Shown here: positions 28,199-37,565 of the stretch, piece by piece
How the letters are laid out: each line of letters opens with the position of its first letter
Position numbering within the stretch: the stretch's first letter is position 1
DNA from: Methanosphaera sp.
GTDB taxonomy: Archaea > Methanobacteriota > Methanobacteria > Methanobacteriales > Methanobacteriaceae
DNA length: 64,000 bases
Assembly (NCBI GenBank): GCA_017430835.1
Contig: JAFRMD010000019.1
Span: 11,472-75,471 of the forward strand
Direction of reading: 5' to 3'
The notes under the pieces: generated by a model
What the model saw: the letters and a program-made list of their open reading frames with translations, nothing else
Database searches by the model: none
What the model was told of the DNA's origin: nothing
Position numbers and translations under genes: made by a program

Positions 28199-28603
28199 AT
28201 GTCTGAAAATATCAAATGCAGAATGATATCTAAAGGGAAGGAGAATGGTGAAGTAATTGTCACTAAAGATCCTATTAGTTTTTTAGGTGGAGTTGATCCT
28301 GAAACGGGAATAATCATTGATAAAAAACATGAATTGTATAACCATTGTATAACTGATAAAATTTTAGTTATTCCTTCAGGAAAAGGTTCAACGGTAGGTT
28401 CTTATGTTATTTATCAAATGACTAAAAATAATACTGCCCCCAAAGCTATTATTTGCCAGAAAGCTGAACCTATTATTGCTATTGGTGCAATCATTTCTAA
28501 GATTCCTATGGTAGATAATCCCGAAGTTGATATTATTAACAGATTGAAAACTGATGAGTTAGTTACTGTTGATGCTGATAATTCAGTAATTTCTGTTAAT
28601 TAA
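28199..28603 (+). CDS. Phosphomevalonate dehydratase (AcnX/DUF126) small subunit
   Basis: Swivel-domain subunit of the aconitase-like dehydratase that makes trans-anhydromevalonate phosphate in the archaeal mevalonate pathway to isoprenoid lipids. The 134-residue protein has the DUF126 hallmarks: [14 protein letters not shown] near residue 28 and the [18 protein letters not shown] loop near 58, where the conserved Ser/Gly loop reaches the active site. AAAGGAG precedes ATG 28199. The large subunit (AcnX catalytic, iron-sulfur) is not in this window. The gene is 19 bases from the preceding Lys/Glu-rich gene, so the two may be co-transcribed. Confidence 0.9.
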   Translation: MSENIKCRMISKGKENGEVIVTKDPISFLGGVDPETGIIIDKKHELYNHCITDKILVIPSGKGSTVGSYVIYQMTKNNTAPKAIICQKAEPIIAIGAIISKIPMVDNPEVDIINRLKTDELVTVDADNSVISVN

Positions 28604-28810
28604 TTTATTTTTTTAAGAAGAGATATAACAATGTTATTTTAAAGGTTTAATAAAAATAAATTAATGACAACCATTAATGAATAAAAAAATTATCATAAAA
28701 CTATAAATAATATTATTAATAAACACCCAGTATAGTTAAACTCCCAATAATAATTCATAACAAATATACAGAAACTTTATATCATATAAAAAAAAATAGG
28801 AAGTGAATAC

Positions 28811-29038
28811 ATGAGTAACAAAGAAGATGTATTTATTGTTGAAGATATGCACTGCAATGCATGTGTCAATACAATCACTAAAACTCTAACAAATAATGCA
28901 CAAATATTCAATGTTGAAGCAGACCTTTCCTCAAAAGAAGTCAAAGTAGATTATGATGAGGAAAATGTTGATGTTGAAGAAATTCTTAGTACTCTTGACA
29001 TGATAGGTTTCCCTGCAACGATTAAAAAAAAACTATAA
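28811..29038 (+). CDS. Heavy-metal-associated (HMA) domain protein, CopZ-like; first part of a probable frameshifted copA
   Basis: A 75-residue single HMA domain with the metal-binding motif MHCNAC near residue 15 and the usual beta-alpha-beta-beta-alpha-beta pattern, ending GFPATIKKKL. As a free product it would be a copper chaperone. ATG 28811 follows GGAAGTGA. The last codons are ATT AAA AAA AAA CTA TAA; reading one base back at the A run continues into the ATPase at 29050 without a stop. Together the two parts would be 810 residues, the usual size of CopA with two N-terminal HMA domains. It may therefore be an independent gene, one product of programmed frameshifting, or half of a broken gene. 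Confidence 0.85.
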   Translation: MSNKEDVFIVEDMHCNACVNTITKTLTNNAQIFNVEADLSSKEVKVDYDEENVDVEEILSTLDMIGFPATIKKKL

Positions 29039-29073
29039 ACATTTCTGGAATGACTTGTGTAATGTGTTCCAGA
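29024..29073 (+). promoter_or_regulatory. Candidate programmed -1 ribosomal frameshift site in copA
   Basis: A9 at 29024-29032 contains A_AAA_AAA in the correct phase (29026-29032). The zero-frame stop TAA is at 29036. Eleven bases after the heptamer, TCTGGAA (29044-29050) pairs perfectly with TTCCAGA (29067-29073) across a 16-base loop, giving a possible stimulatory stem. The -1 frame reads ACT ATA AAC ATT TCT GGA ATG, i.e. TINISGM, the normal first strand of an HMA domain. Transcriptional slippage at A9 would give the same join. Confidence 0.55.
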
Positions 29074-31242
29074 GCCGTCACCTCCGCAGTATCAAAAATG
29101 CCAGGAGTATACTCAACACATGTTAATTTAGTCTCCGAAACAGCAGATGTAATTTATAATCCAAATAAAGTAACAACTGATGACATTGGAGACCGAATTA
29201 ATCTTATTGGTTACGAGTATATGGGTATTCATGATGATAATTCTATAAATAATGATGTTATAGAAAAAAAACATGAAGAAATGCAACGAAAAAAGTTATA
29301 TAGAATTATTGTCGGTTTTTTATTTTCTATTATTCTAATGATTTTAATGTTTGGAAACTTTAATTTAGGTCCAAACAAATCTTACATTTTATTATGCATA
29401 TCCATATTACCATTTATATATGTTTCATATCCTATTTTATCCTCTGGACTAAAGTCATTAAGACATCAAAACTTGAACATGGATGTAATGTATTCTTTAG
29501 GTATAAGCGTTTCGTTTATTGTTAGTGTTTTAAGTACATTTCATTTATTAGGAAATTCACATTTTATGTTATATGATACTAGTATCATGTTAGGATCCTT
29601 CTTAATGTTAGGAAAATACTTGGAAGACCGTGCAAAAACTAGAACTTCCGATTCCATTAAAAAATTAGTACAATTAAAAGCAACTGAAGCAACTATTGAA
29701 AAAACTGTTGATAATAAAATTGTACAAAAAAAAGTTCCTATTAACGACATTTTGAAAGGAAATATAATTATAGTTAAACCGGGAGAAAAAATTCCAATTG
29801 ATGGAGAAATAATTGAAGGTAAAAGTTATGTTGATGAATCATTAGTAACGGGTGAATCCGTACCCGTATTAAAAGAAGTTGGATCTACGGTTATTGGTGG
29901 TTCTATTAACAAAGAGGGATATTTTAAATTCAAAGTAACTAACACTGGAAATCAAACTGTTCTTTCACAAATAATTTCAATGGTTCAAGAAGCACAAAAC
30001 TCACAACCACCTATACAAAAAATAGCGGACAAGGTAATAACCTTTTTCATACCAACTATCCTTATAATAGCTTTTATTTCATTTATAATTTGGTATGTTG
30101 TCTTGGGAAGTTCCTTTTTATATAGCATAAGTATTTTTATCTCAGTTGTGGTCGTTGCCTGTCCATGTTCTTTAGGGTTAGCCATACCAACTGCATTAAC
30201 TGTAGGAGTAGGACTTGCTGCGAAATATGGTATTTTAATAAAAGATGGGGAAACATTGGAGGTCTCTGAAAAGATTAATCATGTATTATTAGATAAAACG
30301 GGGACAATTACTGTAGGTCAACCTACTTTGAGTAATATTATTAATTATTCTGACAAGAATGATGATGAAATTCTTAAAATAGTTCAGTCAATAGAGCAGT
30401 ATTCACAACACCCTATTTCATTAGCATTATTTAATAATGAAAACAAGAGAAATTATAATCTATTTGATGTTTCAGAATTTGAAAATATCACAGGAAAAGG
30501 CGTAAAAGGAATAATAGATAATGAAACATTTTATATCGGCAATAAAAAATTACTTGAAGAAGAAAAAATTGTTTTGAAAAGCGATATTTCTTCTGATTTA
30601 GAAAAAGAAGAAAAGAACATGAAAACTAGTGTTATTTTAACAAATTCGAAAGAAGTACTTGCGATAATATCTGTGGAAGATAATATTAAAGAGAATAGTG
30701 TTAAAGCCATAACAGAATTGCATAATATGGGTATTCAGACTACCTTGATTAGTGGGGATAATAAAAATAGTTGTGAAAAAATTGCTAACACAGTTGGAAT
30801 AAACAATGTAATTTCAGAAGTTCTTCCTCAGGAAAAGTTAGATTATGTGAAAAAATTACAAAATGGAGGAGATGTTGTTGCATTTATAGGAGATGGAATA
30901 AATGATGCTCCTTCACTTACAAAATCTGATGTAGGAATAGCAATTGGTACTGGAACCGACATAGCTATCGAATCAGGAGACGTTATTTTGATTAACGGTG
31001 ATTTATTAAATGCTGTTGCCAGTATACAACTTAGTAAAAAAACCATGTCACGAGTTAGATTGAATTTATTCTGGGCTTTTGCGTATAATGTTATTTTAAT
31101 TCCAATTGCTGCAGGTATTTTAATGCCCTGGAACATCTTTTTCAGACCAGAATATAGTGCATTTGCAATGGCTTTAAGCTCAGTGACCGTGATTACTCTA
31201 TCATTATTGCTTAAAAATTATGTTCCTGAAATTTTAAGATGA
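29050..31242 (+). CDS. copA: Copper-translocating P1B-type ATPase (CopA)
   Basis: Exports Cu(I) using ATP. Shown are an HMA domain (MTCVMC), about eight membrane helices, the actuator TGES loop near 29848, the intramembrane CPC near 30160, the phosphorylation site DKTGT near 30292, the HP signature in SQHPIS and the GDGINDAP hinge near 30892. Late helices carry YN and MALSS, the Cu(I) signatures of the P1B-1 group. The ATG at 29050 is the Met of the GMTC motif: starting there deletes the first HMA strand, and no ribosome binding site precedes it. Upstream NISG is encoded in frame, so translation very probably enters by -1 frameshift from 28811. Without the shift the gene would be a start-less pseudogene. 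Confidence 0.88.
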   Translation: MTCVMCSRAVTSAVSKMPGVYSTHVNLVSETADVIYNPNKVTTDDIGDRINLIGYEYMGIHDDNSINNDVIEKKHEEMQRKKLYRIIVGFLFSIILMILMFGNFNLGPNKSYILLCISILPFIYVSYPILSSGLKSLRHQNLNMDVMYSLGISVSFIVSVLSTFHLLGNSHFMLYDTSIMLGSFLMLGKYLEDRAKTRTSDSIKKLVQLKATEATIEKTVDNKIVQKKVPINDILKGNIIIVKPGEKIPIDGEIIEGKSYVDESLVTGESVPVLKEVGSTVIGGSINKEGYFKFKVTNTGNQTVLSQIISMVQEAQNSQPPIQKIADKVITFFIPTILIIAFISFIIWYVVLGSSFLYSISIFISVVVVACPCSLGLAIPTALTVGVGLAAKYGILIKDGETLEVSEKINHVLLDKTGTITVGQPTLSNIINYSDKNDDEILKIVQSIEQYSQHPISLALFNNENKRNYNLFDVSEFENITGKGVKGIIDNETFYIGNKKLLEEEKIVLKSDISSDLEKEEKNMKTSVILTNSKEVLAIISVEDNIKENSVKAITELHNMGIQTTLISGDNKNSCEKIANTVGINNVISEVLPQEKLDYVKKLQNGGDVVAFIGDGINDAPSLTKSDVGIAIGTGTDIAIESGDVILINGDLLNAVASIQLSKKTMSRVRLNLFWAFAYNVILIPIAAGILMPWNIFFRPEYSAFAMALSSVTVITLSLLLKNYVPEILR

Positions 31243-31269
31243 AATGGTAATTATTCATTAATTGATAAT

Positions 31270-32520
31270 TTAAACATTTCGTTTTATTATTTCTCTTAAT
31301 ACGGCAGTTGCATAGCATCCCCTTGGTATAAAGAATTCGACACAAATCCCACCATCTATCATTTCAACATTAGTATCTTCTATTTTAAATCTCAAAGTTC
31401 TTCTAATGCCATGACTACCTAATTTAGGTGTTTTTGGACATGTAAAATCTTCTTTTTTAATATTTTCTTCATCAATGACCTTTCTTTCAATTTCGCCTTG
31501 AACACCTTCAGCGAAAGGAACTTTAGAACCAAGTAATGGACCTGTAGGATTAAGAACAAAATTATCTAAATCGTCCTGAATGGTATTTTCATCAACTTCA
31601 TGAATCCAGGTTTGTTCATTATCTATAATAATGTCCCCCTCATAATACTTGTTGATTCCTATTTTTGCTCTTTCATTGACAATTTTATTAAATAGGTAAG
31701 ACTCATATGCATTTACAAACATTCTTTTCAGTGGTTTAGGTAATGATTCTATAGCATTAATATAATCTTGTTCAAGTATTTCCCCATGTTTTTCTTTAGC
31801 TGTGATTAATTCGTTTATCATTGATTTTTCATATCGCATACTTTTAGGCATTAAATTATATGCTTCTTCCAATTTACCCTCATCATATAATTGTCTTGCT
31901 TCAAATTGTATATTATGTTCTTCTTCATTAGGATTGCCTATGTAAGTGTCAACTGCTTTTTTAAGATTTCCTTCCACAAGACATTTACCAACTAAATGAG
32001 TAGTTGATCTTACTTCACCAAATCTTTGGTAACCATAATAATTTGGAACTCCAGTTAACTTCAAGGATTCTAAAACTTCTTCAGCAATTTCTTTATCTTC
32101 AGCAGGATTAATGGTGTTCTTGATATTAATTTTAAATTTGTTTCCCCTAAGTTGTCCCATTCTTAACTTCTTCTGATTCTGTTTAATTTCTAAAACTTTA
32201 ACATTATGTAAAATTTCATTAAAATCTGGTAATTCTTCAGGAGTTATATTGCTAATACATAACCATTGTCTTGTTATGGCAGAACGATCCTTCATTCCTG
32301 CAAAACCTGTTCGTTTGCGACTAATATGCAATTCTCTTGCAATATCCAAAACAACGTCCAAAGTTGTTCTGCCATCCTTTTCTATATGTATCCAAGTATT
32401 TGGACCAGTTCCAGTAGGTAAATTCAGAGGAACCTCATCTACAAAAAAATCTTCATTCTTTTCTCTTATATTTCCTCCAGTACCTCTAGTATCTGTAATA
32501 AAAGTATCAACATTTAACAT
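31270..32520 (-). CDS. truD: tRNA pseudouridine(13) synthase TruD
   Basis: Isomerises U13 of tRNAs. Catalytic Asp is in AGMKDRSAITRQ near residue 79, and the second family motif NYYGYQRFGE is near 159. The TRUD insertion domain covers about 180-340, and C-terminal LGSHGIRRTLRFK and FFIPRGCYATAVLRE close the fold. At 416 residues it matches archaeal members. TAGGTAGAG precedes ATG 32520. Convergent with copA, 27 bases apart. Confidence 0.95.
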   Translation of the reverse strand: MLNVDTFITDTRGTGGNIREKNEDFFVDEVPLNLPTGTGPNTWIHIEKDGRTTLDVVLDIARELHISRKRTGFAGMKDRSAITRQWLCISNITPEELPDFNEILHNVKVLEIKQNQKKLRMGQLRGNKFKINIKNTINPAEDKEIAEEVLESLKLTGVPNYYGYQRFGEVRSTTHLVGKCLVEGNLKKAVDTYIGNPNEEEHNIQFEARQLYDEGKLEEAYNLMPKSMRYEKSMINELITAKEKHGEILEQDYINAIESLPKPLKRMFVNAYESYLFNKIVNERAKIGINKYYEGDIIIDNEQTWIHEVDENTIQDDLDNFVLNPTGPLLGSKVPFAEGVQGEIERKVIDEENIKKEDFTCPKTPKLGSHGIRRTLRFKIEDTNVEMIDGGICVEFFIPRGCYATAVLREIIKRNV

Positions 32521-32581
32521 GAAAACTCTACCTATAAAAAAATATTATCATTCAAAAAAATTATTAAAAAAAAAGAAAAAT

Positions 32582-33070
32582 TTAAGCGGAATATGAGTCA
32601 GAAGAAGTAGTGGTTGAGGATTGACCTCCACTGTATGTACCATAATTACTACTTGAACCGCCAGAACTTCCACTACTTCCAGAACTACCTGAATCTCCAG
32701 AACCTCCACTATCACCAGAACTACTAGAACTAGAAGATGAACTGGAACTGCTTGAAGCAGAACTACTTCCAGAACTAGATGATGAAGAGCTTGGAACTTT
32801 CTGAACATTTGATGATGTAGTTGAAGCTTTTTGTGGATTTGCACCTGATGTGTCTGGAGAAATCACGCTTTCATCCGTCTTAATAGTTGTATTGTTATTT
32901 GTTTTATTATTATCCACTGTTTTATTTAATGATGCATTTGTCACAGCATTAATAGAAATCAAATCATCATCAAAATCCCTATCAAAATCAAGCATATTGC
33001 CTGAAACCACCACAGCCGAAAGTATGACTATTATAGGTATTAATATAAACAATATTTCTTTTTCATCCAT
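32582..33070 (-). CDS. Serine-rich membrane-anchored or secreted protein
   Basis: A 162-residue protein of unknown function. One N-terminal hydrophobic helix (ILFILIPIIVILSAVVVSG) is a signal anchor or uncleaved signal. Next comes an Asn/Thr-rich stretch with several N-X-T/S sites (NKT, NNT, NNTT), good candidates for archaeal N-glycosylation, then Ser-runs up to 13 residues and Gly/Asp/Ser repeats. There is no recognisable domain, so it may be a surface stalk or linker. GGATGAT precedes ATG 33070. It is divergent from the DUF1616 gene. Confidence 0.7.
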   Translation of the reverse strand: MDEKEILFILIPIIVILSAVVVSGNMLDFDRDFDDDLISINAVTNASLNKTVDNNKTNNNTTIKTDESVISPDTSGANPQKASTTSSNVQKVPSSSSSSSGSSSASSSSSSSSSSSSSGDSGGSGDSGSSGSSGSSGGSSSNYGTYSGGQSSTTTSSDSYSA

Positions 33071-33294
33071 AAATTATCATCCTTATTAGTATTTGTTTCA
33101 TAAATAACATTATTAAACTAAATAGAATGTTTATTTATTATCATAATTATATATACTAATCTTCGTATATAATTCTTTCAACAATTCTTCAACCCAAAAA
33201 AAAATCACTTCAAAAATTCACCTGTTTCTAATAATAAATTAATAAAAAAATTTAAAAACTAATACATCTATATATTATATATACTATAACAATA

Positions 33295-33310
33295 AGGAGG
33301 GAGCGATATA
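33295..33310 (+). promoter_or_regulatory. Strong ribosome binding site placed before an ATA codon
   Basis: AGGAGGGA is followed after seven bases by ATA CTC AAA AAA in the DUF1616 frame. The in-frame stop TAA (33293) overlaps the 5' side of the site, so nothing upstream can be coding in this frame. Spacing matches other genes here, such as Sec61 beta. Confidence 0.6.
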
Positions 33311-34582
33311 CTCAAAAAACCAGAAAAGAATTTTGTTATCTTATTAATATTAACATTAATCCCCCTCATATTGAGTTTATTTAAACTTGTAACTAACACG
33401 TATTTGTTTGTAGGATTATTCGCTTTAAACTTTATAATAGTTGGATTTTTTGCTACTCATACATTATTACCTCTGTTAACTTTAAAACAAATAACACGGA
33501 AAGTGGGTTTAATAATTGCTTTCGGTCTGATATTTTCATTAATTAGTACCATAATTACTAATTATTTGAATATGACTGCTACTGGAATATTAATATTTTT
33601 ATCATTAATATCAATTTTTTTAGGAATAATTACATATGTACAACATATTACTCAAAGAAAACAAAGAGAAGCCCCTGAAGAATTCAGTGATAAAAAAGTT
33701 AATATTATCCTAATCGTCATTGCAGCATTGTGTGTGATTTCATATATAGGTATGGAAGTTCCACCTTTTAGTGGTTTTCCATTATGGTTTGAACTTTGTA
33801 TTCCATTCATAATGTTAATTCCAGGGTATCTGATAATAAATATTGTAATTCCTTATAGAGATGAATTAAGAATAATGGAACGTCTTGGTATTGCCATATT
33901 CATTAGTTTAATTATGACATCAACAATAGGAATCATACTTGTTCATATTGAACAATACCTTAATATGAGACATGTTTCAATAGTGTTGATTGTAATTACT
34001 TTTATAATATTATTACCAGCATATTATATTAGAATTAAAGAGGTAGATTCATCTGAGCGGTTTTCAAACTCTGCAGTGAATTATTTAATTGTTATACTTA
34101 CAATTATTGCAGTATGTGGAGCCATAGCATCAGGATTATTTATAGGTACGGGAAATGTAGACAATAATACTGAATTATATCAGGGAAACACTACATTTAC
34201 AGTTAGTGGTGTTCATGAAAATCCTGATGAAGAGGGTTACTATAATTTTACTGAAGGTGAAGTTATTAATTTAACTATGAACATTACAAATAACGAAAAT
34301 AAAGATATGGATTATACATTAACTATTGAAATAAACAACGATACAACTGATGACACAATATATGAAAAAGAGATTCAACTTACTAATGGTGAAAGTAAAA
34401 TTATCCAAGAGAACCTTACAATGAGTAATGGTAAAAAAGATATTAGATTCGTTTTATATACAAATGATGAACCTTATAAAATACGTCACTTATATGCTAA
34501 ATCAGGATACATTGAAGAGGATGATATTGAATTGGATGATTCAGATACGAAAGAAGACAATGATACAGCCTCAGAAAACTAA
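33308..34582 (+). CDS. DUF1616 family membrane protein, possible AUA start
   Basis: About eight membrane helices followed by an extracellular domain from roughly residue 275 with many N-X-T/S sites and a beta-sandwich-like pattern (FTVSGVHENPDEEGYYNF). It ends in an acidic Asp/Glu tail. DUF1616 proteins are common in Methanobacteriales and of unknown function, often linked to cell-surface genes. Conventional calling would start at TTG 33371, which has no ribosome binding site and removes part of the first helix. The frame is open from the strong site at 33295-33301, and the codon at the right distance is ATA (33308), giving 424 residues. A real AUA start or a point change or sequencing error of ATG are both possible. 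Confidence 0.72.
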   Translation: MLKKPEKNFVILLILTLIPLILSLFKLVTNTYLFVGLFALNFIIVGFFATHTLLPLLTLKQITRKVGLIIAFGLIFSLISTIITNYLNMTATGILIFLSLISIFLGIITYVQHITQRKQREAPEEFSDKKVNIILIVIAALCVISYIGMEVPPFSGFPLWFELCIPFIMLIPGYLIINIVIPYRDELRIMERLGIAIFISLIMTSTIGIILVHIEQYLNMRHVSIVLIVITFIILLPAYYIRIKEVDSSERFSNSAVNYLIVILTIIAVCGAIASGLFIGTGNVDNNTELYQGNTTFTVSGVHENPDEEGYYNFTEGEVINLTMNITNNENKDMDYTLTIEINNDTTDDTIYEKEIQLTNGESKIIQENLTMSNGKKDIRFVLYTNDEPYKIRHLYAKSGYIEEDDIELDDSDTKEDNDTASEN

Positions 34583-34626
34583 GTAAATACAAACGATAAA
34601 ATTTTAAAAAAAAGTTTTGTTGTAGG

Positions 34627-35946
34627 TTATTTTCCTACAGCAAAATATTCAAATCCTAATTTTTTCATGTAACTATTTTTAAACTGGTTTCTACCATCAA
34701 ATATAATATTTTTAGAGAGATTTGCTTTGATTCTATTAAAATCAGGACTTCTAAATTCTTTCCATTCAGTTACTAGAACCAAAATATCCGAATTTTCTAA
34801 AACAGAATATCTATCTTTGCAATAGGTTATATCCAAATCTTTGAAATAATATTCCTTTGCAACATCCATGGCTTTAGGATCATAAGCTTTTACTTTTGCT
34901 CCAGATTTTAATAATTCTTTAATGATAATTATTGAAGGTGCTTCACGCATATCATCCGTTTCTGGTTTAAATGCCAATCCCCAGATTGCAAAAGTATAAT
35001 TGCTTAAATCTTCTCCCAAAACTTCTTTAATTTTGTTAATTACATAATATTTTTGATTATTGTTTACTGTTTCAACGCTTTTTAGTAATTGAGGAACATA
35101 ACCCACATCAGTTGCAGTTTTGATTAATGCAGTAACATCTTTTGGGAAACAACTTCCCCCATAGCCACATCCAGGATATAAAAAACTTGAACCTATTCTT
35201 GAATCACTGCCCATTCCTTTCCTAACATAATCAATATTAGCTCCTATTTTATCACAAATATTAGCCATTTCATTCATGAATGAGATTCTGTTTGCCAACA
35301 TGGAATTTGATGCATATTTAGTCATTTCAGCACTTCTGACATCCATGACAATCATCCTTTCATGATTTTTTGTGAATGGTTCATATAATATGTTCATTAT
35401 ATCTTTTGCATATTCATCATCTGTCCCAATTACCACTCGTTCAGGGTGCATAAAATCATTAACGGCATTGCCCTCTTTTAAAAATTCAGGATTAGAAACT
35501 ATTTGCACATTGAAAGATTTATTTCTTTTTTCTAATTCATCATATATTATTTTTTCAACTTCATCTGCTGTTCCCACAGGTACGGTGGATTTATCAACAA
35601 CCACCATATCATGAACCATTGTTTGACCTATTTGCTGAGCTACTTGCCGGACATATTGTAAATCAGCACTTCCATCTTCACCCATAGGAGTTCCAACTGC
35701 AATAAAACATATGTCAGAATTTTCTAGCCCTTCCTTCAAGTTTGTTGTGAAATGTAAATTTCCCTGTGCATAATTCCGTTTAATCATTTCCTCTAAACCT
35801 GGTTCATATATTGGAACAATGCCCTTTTTTAATGCTTCTATTTTTTCTTCAATGACATCTACACAGTAAACTTCATTTCCCATTTCTGAAAAACAGGTTC
35901 CTGTTACTAATCCCACATATCCAGTGCCTACAATTGATATATTCAT
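34627..35946 (-). CDS. UDP-glucose/UDP-sugar 6-dehydrogenase
   Basis: Oxidises a nucleotide sugar at C6 to the uronic acid (UDP-glucose to UDP-glucuronate, or the UDP-HexNAc equivalent). The NAD-binding motif GTGYVGLVTG is at residue 7, and the catalytic Cys is in GYGGSCFPKD near 265. The C-terminal UDP-binding domain (IWGLAFKPETDDMREAPS) starts near 320. At 439 residues it is the standard UGD length. GTP- or GDP-linked homologues exist, so the exact sugar is not fixed. It closes the surface-glycan cluster, 15 bases after the GT-C-like gene. Confidence 0.92.
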   Translation of the reverse strand: MNISIVGTGYVGLVTGTCFSEMGNEVYCVDVIEEKIEALKKGIVPIYEPGLEEMIKRNYAQGNLHFTTNLKEGLENSDICFIAVGTPMGEDGSADLQYVRQVAQQIGQTMVHDMVVVDKSTVPVGTADEVEKIIYDELEKRNKSFNVQIVSNPEFLKEGNAVNDFMHPERVVIGTDDEYAKDIMNILYEPFTKNHERMIVMDVRSAEMTKYASNSMLANRISFMNEMANICDKIGANIDYVRKGMGSDSRIGSSFLYPGCGYGGSCFPKDVTALIKTATDVGYVPQLLKSVETVNNNQKYYVINKIKEVLGEDLSNYTFAIWGLAFKPETDDMREAPSIIIIKELLKSGAKVKAYDPKAMDVAKEYYFKDLDITYCKDRYSVLENSDILVLVTEWKEFRSPDFNRIKANLSKNIIFDGRNQFKNSYMKKLGFEYFAVGK

Positions 35947-35961
35947 TTTTACACCTATTTA

Positions 35962-37536
35962 TTATATTACTTCAGATACAATAAACCTATCATTCTCAAA
36001 TACCTTTTTAGTATTAGGTAATTCAATTGTATCAAAATTCTTTTTATTTATTTTTTTAGTAAAGTAATAAGATGGATAATAACTTCCTTCAAGATATTCT
36101 ACATGCAAATCATCATATTCTTTCGTATTGTTTACAACTAATTTCTTATCATACACTATGTATCCTATATTTTCTTTTTCCAATGAACTTTGTGAAGACT
36201 TGGATAATGTCTTATTCGTGTAAACATCAAATGAGTAATGAAGTGGTATTTCGTTAACACTTGAAATTACTGTTCCCAAATATAGATTATTTATTAAAAC
36301 TGATTTGTTGTTATCCTGCGTATTGAACCAATTTATTAATTCTTCCTCGTCAGATGTAGGTGGAGCTATTTGATAAGATGATTCTTCAGTTGTTGCACTT
36401 GAAATTTTAAAAGAATCATCATTTATTGATGTGAAAGCAAAGATTACTGACAATATTATCAAAGCTATAATCAATAAAACACCAAAGTTCTTTTTTGTTG
36501 GTTGAAGTTTTTCACTGAAAACTGATACGGCATAACCCCCCAAAATAACCATAGGAATAATCAAATAAACCAACATTCGGAATGTGTACACAGGTATTCC
36601 AAACCAATGCAGATTACTGAATAGGAATGCAAGTATTCCCCAAATTGTTACAAATAAAAATTCTTTATTTTTTACAGACAATATTAAACCAATTACTGAA
36701 AACACTAATGGTAAAATTCCAATACATTTAATGTAACGTTCTAAACCCATTGCTACCTGACCCATAAATAGACTCATAGGATTAGTTGCAATAGTGTATA
36801 TTCCTGAAAATATGTGTGAAAAATGGGACGGACTGATAATGGCTAAAGCTATCATTGCCAATACACCCAATATAATAACAGGAATTATGACTAACAGATA
36901 ATAACGCAAGACATTCATATTCTTAGAGACAATCATGTATCCCAACATCAGAACTGTAATCAATATCATGAAATATACAAATGTAGAAAAATGTGTCACT
37001 AACATTAACAATGCACAAATTCCAGCAAATATTGCATATTTATCTACTTTTAAAGTACAAGCCTGATAACACAGATAAACCGATAAAGTAAAAAATATTA
37101 ATGCTACAGTTTCCGGAATAGGTAAAATCATCCTAGTAAACATGAAACTAGAAAGTAACAACAAACCTGCTGCAATACCAGTTAATTCATCTTTTAATTT
37201 GTATCCAACATAAACAACCAATGCCATGTTAATTACTGAAAATAATATTTGGAACAATTTTGCAGCGTTTATAAATCCTAATTTGAATACACAAGCAAAT
37301 AATATTAAAATTATATGAAACAATGGAGGATATCCGATTTGTTTTCCTTTAGGTGCATTTAAAAATGGATCAACGTTTGTAATACCATTATTTACATATG
37401 CTAATGCATAGTTAATATGTGTGTATATATCCCAACTAAATGGCCAATTATTACTTAATGTTACATATACTACTAGTAAAAAAGCCAATAGAATGGGAAT
37501 AAATAAATAATATTTCTGTTTTAAATTAACATTCAT
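35962..37536 (-). CDS. Polytopic GT-C-like membrane glycosyltransferase
   Basis: A 524-residue integral membrane protein with about 11-12 hydrophobic helices and a C-terminal extracytoplasmic domain of about 150 residues. The first loop holds DIYTH and, about 20 residues on, a DPFLN...YPPLFH segment. An acidic residue in the first loop is the hallmark of GT-C enzymes that use lipid-linked sugars (STT3/PMT/ArnT type). No WWDYG motif is present, so it is not a standard oligosaccharyltransferase. TTG 37551 is in frame, but ATG 37536 with GTTGAT upstream is the probable start. Likely adds or transfers a sugar on the outer face of the membrane. Confidence 0.75.
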   Translation of the reverse strand: MNVNLKQKYYLFIPILLAFLLVVYVTLSNNWPFSWDIYTHINYALAYVNNGITNVDPFLNAPKGKQIGYPPLFHIILILFACVFKLGFINAAKLFQILFSVINMALVVYVGYKLKDELTGIAAGLLLLSSFMFTRMILPIPETVALIFFTLSVYLCYQACTLKVDKYAIFAGICALLMLVTHFSTFVYFMILITVLMLGYMIVSKNMNVLRYYLLVIIPVIILGVLAMIALAIISPSHFSHIFSGIYTIATNPMSLFMGQVAMGLERYIKCIGILPLVFSVIGLILSVKNKEFLFVTIWGILAFLFSNLHWFGIPVYTFRMLVYLIIPMVILGGYAVSVFSEKLQPTKKNFGVLLIIALIILSVIFAFTSINDDSFKISSATTEESSYQIAPPTSDEEELINWFNTQDNNKSVLINNLYLGTVISSVNEIPLHYSFDVYTNKTLSKSSQSSLEKENIGYIVYDKKLVVNNTKEYDDLHVEYLEGSYYPSYYFTKKINKKNFDTIELPNTKKVFENDRFIVSEVI

Positions 37537-37565
37537 AAAAATCAACTTCAAAAAAATTATATGAA

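Noticed and set aside
32548..32844. Val/Leu-rich minus-strand ORF overlapping the serine-rich gene
   Set aside because: It is the shifted frame of the poly-serine codons; the other frame has a signal anchor, a ribosome binding site and N-glycosylation sites.
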